From contig JASLEL010000355.1 of the NCBI GenBank assembly GCA_030151145.1, positions 1 through 5,050 of the forward strand: DNA of 5,050 nucleotides, written 5' to 3'. The notes beneath the pieces were generated by a model. It was not told the origin of the DNA. It worked only from the letters and a program-made list of their open reading frames with translations, and did no database searches. Origin of the DNA: Aquirhabdus sp. GTDB taxonomy: Bacteria > Pseudomonadota > Gammaproteobacteria > Pseudomonadales > Moraxellaceae. Both the position numbers and the translations under genes were made by a program. Of this stretch, positions 1-5,050 are shown in pieces (position 1 is the stretch's first letter; every line of letters starts with the position of its first letter).

Positions 1-91
1 ACAGGCTGAAACTTGATCTTGCGGCATCCGAGTAACATCGGTAATCTGCATGAGAGCGGTCATCTTAAGGTGACCATTTTTTAAACCTAGG

Positions 92-141
92 TGGCTCACT
101 TTTACTCCGCCATCTGGCTCAGTTTCTCTCCGCTATTCACA
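92..141. repeat. Tandem 23-bp repeats resembling an IS21-family terminus
   Basis: Two adjacent copies at 92-114 and 115-137 share TGGCTCA, a TTT run, CTCCGC and AT, with 18 of 23 positions identical by eye. They are followed by CACA at 138-141. On the minus strand the unit therefore starts TGTGAATAGCGGAGAGAAAC. IS21-family elements are known for repeated TGGCTCA-TTTT-type motifs at both ends and for TGT/ACA tips, so this could be the edge of such an element extending left out of the window. No istA or istB protein is recognisable in the roughly 90 bases outside the repeats. The family assignment rests on remembered end motifs only. Confidence 0.4.
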
Positions 142-322
142 CTTAAGTTGATTAATTAACCGTAATTTTGGTACTACGCTTATCTTATTCAAAGTTCAAA
201 TTAAATTGCTAATCCTCACGTAAAGATACAGCAAGCTGATCATCAGCTATCTATCGCGGAAAAGATTCCGTTCACTTAATGCCTCAAAAACTCACCGGCA
301 TAGATCTCTGCACAATGTCACA
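142..322. other. AT-rich stretch without recognisable gene
   Basis: All frames are broken by stops and no familiar protein was seen. It lies between the possible IS21-type end and the truncated IS3 orfB, so part of it may be eroded IS3 orfB sequence in shifted frames. One small odd palindrome, AGCTGATCATCAGCT, sits at 234-248 (7-bp arms around a single C). No promoter or terminator is convincing. Confidence 0.5.
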
Positions 323-582
323 TCAGCCCCGTGTAAGCTTGTAGATCGTTCGGACAACGGACCCAACAATACCGTAACTGGCATCATAGGAGGAACGGAT
401 TAATTGCAAAAGCCGCCGGTCTTCCAAAGATCGACTGGATTCCGGTTCATGCAACCATGCGTAATAACCCGCACGCGCAATCTTTAGGACACGGCACATC
501 GTCGTGATCCTAAACTCATGGCAATGCTCGAGCATGAATTGATACTTTACTCTGGCAGGCTTGCAAAGTACCTTGCGGCCTT
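323..582 (-). pseudogene. IS3-family OrfB transposase, N-terminal fragment (truncated)
   Basis: Entered by -1 frameshift at the heptamer 580-586, or translated from the ATG at 533-535, which would give 70 residues. The readable protein runs through ARVKYQFM, CRVLKIARAGYYAWL, a charged RRLLQLIRSSYDAS segment and YGIVGS. This corresponds to the N-terminal region of IS3-family OrfB, whose usual pattern is a GYYAW box followed by a YG-YG-PR motif. After YGIVGS the reading frame drifts (VVRTIYKLTRG, then a TGA at 323-325). Another frame holds R-x-x-NDLQAYTG, which may continue the family sequence, so a small indel is likely near 350-360. The integrase-core DDE residues are absent. A full OrfB is around 270-290 residues, so only about a quarter remains. 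It is non-functional. Confidence 0.83.
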
Positions 583-702
583 TTTTAGGATATCGCGCTA
601 CTCTTCGGCCTGTTTGAGTTGACCTTTAAGGCGCAGTATTTCTTTTTTGGCCTCGACCAACTCATGCTCGTCATGATGGCTATGAAGTGGCTTTACGGCT
701 TT
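547..702 (-). pseudogene. IS3-family OrfA, C-terminal fragment with in-frame stop
   Basis: In one minus-strand phase the sequence reads HELVEAKKEILRLKGQLKQ, then AEE, a TAG stop at 598-600, and RDILKKAARYFASLPE ending at a TAA at 547-549. The leucine-rich heptad pattern followed by E-RDILKKA-YFA is the typical end of IS3-family OrfA: the leucine zipper followed by the frameshift region. The TAG sits where the family normally has an acidic or charged residue (E-E-x-RDILKK), so it is most simply a nonsense mutation. The frame is open upstream to a TAA at 757-759, but no start codon or helix-turn-helix is present. The 5' half has been lost. Confidence 0.8.
580..586 (-). other. Programmed -1 frameshift heptamer A AAA AAG of IS3 fragment
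   Basis: On the minus strand CTA AAA AAG GCC contains the slippery heptamer AAAAAAG used by many IS3-family elements to make the OrfAB fusion. Shifting -1 here leads straight into GRKVLCKPARVKYQFM, the expected OrfB entry. This fixes the relation of the two broken frames. Because of the upstream TAG at 598-600 the fusion can no longer be made from an upstream start. Confidence 0.7.
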
Positions 703-726
703 ACTTACTATGATCTTCTTTTTAAT

Positions 727-764
727 AGTATGACCAATTATTTTAAGTATGATTAATTATTTTA
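727..764. repeat. 19-bp tandem repeat, two copies
   Basis: AGTATGACCAATTATTTTA (727-745) is followed directly by AGTATGATTAATTATTTTA (746-764), identical at 17 of 19 positions. It is very AT-rich and lies just upstream of the OrfA remnant, between it and the short ORF at 789-845. It could be a remnant of an IS or transposon end, an operator pair, or chance slippage duplication. I do not recognise the motif. Confidence 0.6.
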
Positions 765-788
765 AATTTACAGCAAGTGCGGTCTTTT

Positions 789-845
789 TTAAGCAAAACA
801 GTATGGTACTTTTTCACGCTGTCTGAATGGTTTTTCAAAAGCCAT
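789..845 (-). CDS. Short ORF (18 codons) at the position expected for tnsA
   Basis: An ATG at 843-845 opens MAFEKPFRQREKVPYCFA and ends at a TAA at 789-791. It begins six bases inside the 852-891 inverted repeat. In Tn7, as I recall it, tnsA starts at the same relative place, just inside a hairpin that follows the TnsB sites, and also begins ATGGCT. The peptide does not look like TnsA beyond the initial Met-Ala, and no good ribosome binding site is visible (T-rich leader). It is most likely either a fragment of a deleted first gene of the element or meaningless. It is listed because of its position, not because of recognised homology. Confidence 0.2.
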   Translation of the reverse strand: MAFEKPFRQREKVPYCFA

Positions 846-851
846 AAACAA

Positions 852-891
852 CAACGTCACATGACTAGTAATGATCAGTCATGTGACGTTG
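852..891 (-). terminator. Perfect 15-bp inverted repeat just inside the transposon end
   Basis: CAACGTCACATGACT (852-866) pairs exactly with AGTCATGTGACGTTG (877-891) around a 10-base loop. Transcripts leaving glmS would enter it and then meet TTGTTT, a short and imperfect U-rich tract, so termination of glmS read-through is plausible. Tn7 has, from memory, a comparable hairpin between its right-end TnsB sites and tnsA. A protein-binding palindrome is the other possibility. The structure is certain; the function is inferred. Confidence 0.5.
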
Positions 892-909
892 CTTGCTTAG
901 TTCTAACTG

Positions 910-928
910 AAAGTAATCCTCTATACTT
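910..928. repeat. Possible degenerate fourth TnsB-type site
   Basis: Immediately inside the three clear repeats, the minus strand reads AAGTATAGAGGATTACTTT, which agrees with the consensus at about 7 of 19 positions, including most of the ATAAAG core. Tn7 right ends have four overlapping sites, which is the reason to look for one here. The match alone is weak. Confidence 0.25.
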
Positions 929-987
929 TGTATAGAACTTTATTTGCCTGTATAGAACTTTATTTACTTGTATAGAACTTTATTTGC
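929..987. repeat. Three tandem 20-bp TnsB-binding-type repeats of the Tn7-like right end
   Basis: Copies TGTATAGAACTTTATTTGC at 929-947 and 969-987 are identical. The middle copy at 949-967 differs by one base (TTTAC in place of TTTGC). The period is exactly 20 bp. On the minus strand the unit is GCAAATAAAGTTCTATACA, which resembles the Tn7 TnsB site containing ACAATAAAGTCTTAAACT. Close-packed sites are characteristic of the right end of Tn7, where bound TnsB also represses the tns promoter. The outermost copy is followed by the 8-bp tip and the junction with host DNA. Confidence 0.78.
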
Positions 988-995
988 ACTCTACA
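988..995. other. Terminal 8 bp (tip) of the Tn7-like right end
   Basis: On the minus strand these bases read TGTAGAGT, beginning with the TGT common to Tn7-family tips (Tn7: TGTGGGCG). They abut the outermost TnsB-type repeat with no gap, the same spacing as in Tn7. The exact boundary is inferred from this alignment and from the 25-bp distance to the glmS stop. Confidence 0.7.
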
Positions 996-1000
996 CCGGA
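996..1000. other. Predicted 5-bp target-site duplication copy (CCGGA)
   Basis: Tn7-family insertion duplicates 5 bp of target. If 995 is the tip, the host bases at 996-1000 should recur at the far, left end of the element, outside this window. No second copy can be tested here. Confidence 0.5.
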
Positions 1001-1014
1001 GCAAGAGGCTCTGG
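996..1014 (-). terminator. Residual stem of the native glmS terminator, lacking its T-tract
   Basis: Read on the minus strand, CCAGAGC CTCTT GCTCCGG can fold into a 7-bp stem with one A-C mismatch and a 5-base loop, 6 bases after the glmS stop codon. Normally a T-run would follow. Here the transposon tip starts immediately, so the insertion has separated the stem from any T-tract. Tn7 is known to insert within the glmS terminator region. Confidence 0.5.
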
Positions 1015-1020
1015 TCGGTC

Positions 1021-2856
<1,836 letters not shown>

Positions 2857-2902
2857 GGTATTTGATTTCCTCAAAATGAAGGCTGTCTATTTTCAAGCCG
2901 AT

Positions 2903-2908
2903 ATTGTA
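2903..2908 (-). promoter_or_regulatory. Possible -10 box of a glmS promoter
   Basis: In the AT-rich gap upstream of glmS the minus strand reads TTTTGTTACAATATCGG. TACAAT is a fair -10 match, about 46 bases before the glmS ATG, and AT-rich DNA lies just upstream. No good -35 is present at 16-18 bp. The gap of about 200 bases after glmU makes a separate glmS promoter reasonable, but this is weak evidence. Confidence 0.3.
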
Positions 2909-2926
2909 ACAAAATTTTAAATTTTA

Positions 2927-2947
2927 GGCTGCTCTTTTATGGCAGCC
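2927..2947 (-). terminator. Hairpin in the glmU-glmS gap, possible weak terminator or attenuator
   Basis: On the minus strand GGCTGC CATAAAAGA GCAGCC forms a 6-bp perfect stem with a 9-base loop, followed by TAAAATTTAAAATTTTG. The tract is AT-rich but not a clean U-run, so termination would be partial at best. It could act as a partial terminator after glmU or as an RNA processing site separating glmU and glmS messages. Confidence 0.35.
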
Positions 2948-3062
2948 CTGTTCGGGTCTGGTTTCCATCTGTAACTGCTTCCGGCACCGTGATTTTTCAA
3001 TACGACTGGCCGAAAGCAACCCTCGCAAAGAGGTCCGGTCAACACAGACCGCATCGACCCGC

Positions 3063-4463
3063 TCAGCCTTTCTTGGCCTTGGCCGGACGCTGGTAGTGCT
3101 CGATGTTGCGCTGCTGACCGCGCGCGACCGCAAGGCTACCGGCTGGCACATCCTTGGTCACCACCGATCCGGCACCGACCGTGGCCTGATCCCCGATATT
3201 GACCGGCGCGACCAAGGATGAATTGGACCCGATAAAGGCATGCGAGCCAATGACCGTCTGGTGCTTGTTGGCACCGTCATAGTTACAGGTGATGGTACCT
3301 GCACCGATGTTGCTACTGGAGCCGATCAGCGCATCACCGATATAAGCCAGATGGTTGGCCTTGCTGCCTTCGCCGATGCGGCTGTTTTTGACTTCAACGA
3401 AGTTGCCGATATGGACCTCATCCGCCAGCTCCGTGCCCGGACGCAGACGGGCAAACGGTCCGATGGTGGCATTGGCACCCACGGCAACATCATCCAGTAT
3501 GCTGTAAGGCTGGATGTGGGTCCCGGCGCTGACCTTGGCATTCTTGAGCACGCAGCCCGCGCCGATCACTACGCCATCACCCAGATAGCAGTTGCCTTCG
3601 ATCACGACATTGATGTCGATACGTACATCCTGCCCGACCGAGAGCTGGCCGCGCAGGTCAAAGCGTGCCGGGTCCAGCAGGGTGACGCCAGACTTCATGA
3701 GTTGCAGCGCCTGATGGCGCTGCCATTCACGTTCAAGCGCAGCGAGCTGCACGCGGTCATTGACGCCTTCGACCTCAAAGCCATAGGTCGGCTGGATGCT
3801 GCCGATGTTGATGCCATCGGCGGCCGCCAGTGCGACGATGTCGGTCAGGTAGTATTCTTTCTGCGCGTTGGTGTTGGTCAGCTTCGGTAACCAGCTGTGC
3901 AGCAGGGCGTTGTCCACCGCATAGATGCCGGTATTGACTTCACTGATGGCGAGCTCGTCCGGGGTCGCGTCCTTCTGCTCGACCACGCGCACGATGTGGT
4001 TCTTGCTGTCACGTACGATACGACCATAGCCGGTCGGGTTTTCCAGATCCAGCGTGATCATGGCAAGACCGCTGTGAGCGGCATCCAAGAGGCGCTTTAA
4101 GGTATCGACCTGCACCAGCGGGACATCGCCATAGAGGATCAGGCTGCGGCCCGTGGTCGGCAGGACCGGCAGTGCCATCTGCACGGCATGACCGGTGCCT
4201 TTCTGCTCGGCCTGCAGCGCCCACTCGATCTGCACCGCCTGCTCATCGGACGCAATCGGGGGATGATAGTTGGCAAAGGCGCTCTGCACCAGATCACCAC
4301 CATGACCGTAGACGGTGATGATGCGGTCGGCATTCATGCGCGATACCTGATTCATCACATGCTCAAGCAGGGGCTTGCCCGCCAGCGGTTGCAGGACTTT
4401 AGGGAGGCGGGAATTCATGCGGGTCCCTTTGCCTGCAGCCAGAATAATGACGCTGAAAGTCAT
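3063..4463 (-). CDS. glmU: Bifunctional UDP-N-acetylglucosamine pyrophosphorylase / glucosamine-1-phosphate N-acetyltransferase
   Basis: Cytoplasmic enzyme for the last two steps to UDP-GlcNAc: acetyl-CoA-dependent acetylation of glucosamine-1-P, then UTP-dependent uridylyl transfer. The product is 466 residues (E. coli 456). The N-terminal nucleotidyltransferase domain (about 1-235) shows LAAGKGTRM (8-16) with LPKVL (20-24), QKGTGHA (87-93), YGDVPL (111-116, metal-binding Asp113), GYGRI (145-149), EVNTGIY (175-181) and VEGVNDR (231-237). The C-terminal left-handed beta-helix (about 255-455) has many hexapeptide repeats such as IGAGCV and IGPFARLRPG. It holds EVKNS (357-361), KANHLAYIGDA (368-378, probable catalytic His371), GAGTITCNYDG (387-397) and GAGSVVTKDVP (430-440). 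The tail ends in a short basic AKAKKG. The start is supported by GGAG (4469-4472) five bases before the ATG. It lies between pgpA and glmS, all co-oriented, consistent with one amino-sugar unit with glmS. Confidence 0.98.
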   Translation of the reverse strand: MTFSVIILAAGKGTRMNSRLPKVLQPLAGKPLLEHVMNQVSRMNADRIITVYGHGGDLVQSAFANYHPPIASDEQAVQIEWALQAEQKGTGHAVQMALPVLPTTGRSLILYGDVPLVQVDTLKRLLDAAHSGLAMITLDLENPTGYGRIVRDSKNHIVRVVEQKDATPDELAISEVNTGIYAVDNALLHSWLPKLTNTNAQKEYYLTDIVALAAADGINIGSIQPTYGFEVEGVNDRVQLAALEREWQRHQALQLMKSGVTLLDPARFDLRGQLSVGQDVRIDINVVIEGNCYLGDGVVIGAGCVLKNAKVSAGTHIQPYSILDDVAVGANATIGPFARLRPGTELADEVHIGNFVEVKNSRIGEGSKANHLAYIGDALIGSSSNIGAGTITCNYDGANKHQTVIGSHAFIGSNSSLVAPVNIGDQATVGAGSVVTKDVPAGSLAVARGQQRNIEHYQRPAKAKKG

Positions 4464-4511
4464 AACAACTCCGTGAGTATTTTTCTATAAAAATCAAAAC
4501 AAAAGTAAAAA

Positions 4512-4540
4512 ATTCAGTACAGCCAATCGCAATTTGTCAA
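4512..4540 (-). promoter_or_regulatory. Putative sigma-70 promoter for glmU
   Basis: In the 107-base gap after pgpA the minus strand contains a perfect -35 TTGACA (4535-4540) and, 17 bp on, CTGAAT (4512-4517), a poor -10 sharing AAT with the consensus. TACTGA two bases earlier is an alternative with a short spacer. The run between here and the glmU ATG is strongly AT-rich. A promoter within this gap is likely; the exact -10 is unsure. Confidence 0.4.
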
Positions 4541-4570
4541 ATCGCTCATCAGCATCACCTGCAGGATATC

Positions 4571-5044
4571 TCAGTGCAGCCAAACCAGCCCGACCCAGAG
4601 CAGCACCATGGCAACCAGACCCGCGATAATGTCATCCAGCATGATGCCAAGGCCGCCATGCACATGCTCATCAAAGTAGCGGATCGGCCACGGTTTCCAG
4701 ATATCGAACAGCCGAAACAGCGCAAACGCGATCAGCACGGTCAGCCAAGAGAAATGATCCAGCAGGATCAGTGGAATCAGGGTGATCGACTGCCCGGCAA
4801 ACTCATCCCAGACGATACTCTTGTCATCGTGCACACCCAGTAGTGTCGCGCTGCGTCCGCAGATCGGAATCCCGATTAGGGTGCCGACGGCGATGATGAT
4901 CAGAGAGGTGGTATGACCCACGGCCAGCCACAGCGGGATAAAGACTAAGACCGCAAGCGACCCCATGGTGCCGGGGGCTTTGGGCGACAGGCCCGAGCCC
5001 AAGCCGATGCCGAGAAAGTAGGTGAATTTGTCCAGCAGACTCAT
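4571..5044 (-). CDS. pgpA: Phosphatidylglycerophosphatase A (5' end possibly beyond window)
   Basis: Inner-membrane enzyme that dephosphorylates phosphatidylglycerol phosphate to phosphatidylglycerol. The visible 157 residues carry the family signatures: GSGLSPKAPGTMGSL (16-30), DDKSIVWDEFAGQ (73-85, acidic residues probably metal-binding), FRLFDIWKPWPI (110-121) and GGLGIMLDDIIAG (130-142). Hydrophobic segments at about 30-60, 86-108 and 139-156 fit a multi-pass membrane protein. The ATG at 5042-5044 is the first visible start, but only six bases lie upstream and the frame stays open to the window edge. Many proteobacterial PgpA proteins have ten or more extra residues before the first motif, so the true start may lie outside. 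Downstream, 107 bases separate it from glmU. No clear terminator follows; a CCTGCAGG palindrome near 4558-4565 lacks a T-run. Confidence 0.93.
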   Translation of the reverse strand: MSLLDKFTYFLGIGLGSGLSPKAPGTMGSLAVLVFIPLWLAVGHTTSLIIIAVGTLIGIPICGRSATLLGVHDDKSIVWDEFAGQSITLIPLILLDHFSWLTVLIAFALFRLFDIWKPWPIRYFDEHVHGGLGIMLDDIIAGLVAMVLLWVGLVWLH

Positions 5045-5050
5045 CTGGGC

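Larger units (their letters stand above)
323..702 (-). mobile_element. Truncated, degenerate IS3-family insertion sequence fragment
   Basis: Two overlapping reading phases on the minus strand match the IS3 plan: the end of OrfA (547-702), an A AAA AAG heptamer at 580-586, and the start of OrfB in the -1 phase (323-582). The N-terminal helix-turn-helix half of OrfA, the DDE catalytic domain of OrfB and both terminal inverted repeats are missing or unrecognisable. The fragment therefore cannot encode a working transposase. It lies inside the Tn7-like segment, so it probably landed there and then decayed, or it marks a deletion that removed tns genes. Confidence 0.85.
1..995. mobile_element. Right-end segment of a Tn7-like element inserted at attTn7 downstream of glmS (far end outside window)
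   Basis: Seen: the sequence left of 995 is AT-rich and carries only broken genes, unlike the GC-rich core genes to the right. The boundary has the layout of a Tn7 right end. Read on the minus strand from 995 it begins TGTAGAGT followed by GCAAATAAAGTTCTATACA repeats. Tn7 itself begins TGTGGGCG followed by a site containing ACAATAAAGTC (recalled from memory). The end lies 25 bp after the glmS stop codon, where Tn7 inserts, with the right end nearest glmS as in Tn7. Inferred: everything from 995 to the left edge is inside the element, with IS3 and possibly IS21 remnants nested in it. No tns gene is recognisable in this stretch, so it may be decayed, a non-autonomous derivative, or interrupted. 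Its true length is unknown. Confidence 0.72.

Noticed and set aside
234..248. Palindrome AGCTGATCATCAGCT
   Set aside because: Short 7-bp arms with no surrounding gene or repeated copy; likely chance, so noted only in the region description.
1..995. CRISPR array or defence system in the accessory segment
   Set aside because: The repeats at 929-987 are directly adjacent at 20 bp with no variable spacers and fit TnsB sites; no cas-like or defence protein is encoded in the window.
2857..2874. Longer glmS start at TTG giving six extra N-terminal residues
   Set aside because: GlmS needs Cys immediately after the initiator Met as N-terminal nucleophile, and the TTG overlaps the likely ribosome binding site.
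3037..3052. Small hairpin CGGTC-TGTGTT-GACCG just after glmU
   Set aside because: Only a 5-bp stem and no following T-run; not convincing as a terminator.
2857..3062. glmS ribozyme/riboswitch upstream of glmS
   Set aside because: The glmS ribozyme is a feature of Gram-positive Firmicutes; the 206-base gap shows only a short hairpin and AT-rich DNA, with no ribozyme-like core seen.
2924..3151. Minus-strand 75-residue ORF overlapping the end of glmU
   Set aside because: It overlaps the 3' end of glmU in another frame, is rich in Arg/Ser with no recognisable domain, and looks like a shadow of coding sequence plus spacer.
3240..3890. Plus-strand ORF (216 codons) opposite glmU
   Set aside because: Shadow of the glmU hexapeptide-repeat region; no independent start signal or recognised family.

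Overview
The window is a chromosomal segment of a Gram-negative bacterium, probably a gammaproteobacterium. The GlmS, GlmU and PgpA proteins read like those of Pseudomonadales, and Moraxellaceae (Acinetobacter relatives) is my guess, but the genus cannot be fixed from sequence alone. It has two parts that differ sharply in composition: GC-rich core genes at about 1021-5050 and an AT-rich, gene-poor accessory stretch at about 1-995.

Core part (all genes on the minus strand, so transcription runs right to left): pgpA (phosphatidylglycerophosphatase A, 5' end at or just beyond the window edge), then glmU (bifunctional GlcNAc-1-P uridyltransferase / GlcN-1-P acetyltransferase), then glmS (glutamine:fructose-6-phosphate aminotransferase). 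GlmS makes glucosamine-6-P. GlmU acetylates and uridylates glucosamine-1-P after GlmM, which is not in this window. Together they supply UDP-GlcNAc for peptidoglycan and lipopolysaccharide. PgpA belongs to phospholipid (phosphatidylglycerol) synthesis.

Accessory part: exactly 25 bp after the glmS stop codon the sequence changes to what looks like the right end of a Tn7-family transposon: a terminal TGT, an 8-bp tip, then three near-identical TnsB-type repeats at 20-bp spacing. This is the classic attTn7 position, at the stem of the glmS terminator. Inside the end lies a perfect 15-bp inverted repeat, then, where tnsA would be expected, only an 18-codon ORF. Further in are a decayed IS3-family fragment (orfA/orfB with its frameshift heptamer but a nonsense codon and truncations), a 19-bp tandem repeat and, at the left edge, a probable IS21-type terminus. 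The left end of the Tn7-like element, any surviving tns genes and any cargo lie outside the window. The most interesting content is therefore this apparently eroded or non-autonomous Tn7-like island boundary; no complete novel system is visible here.
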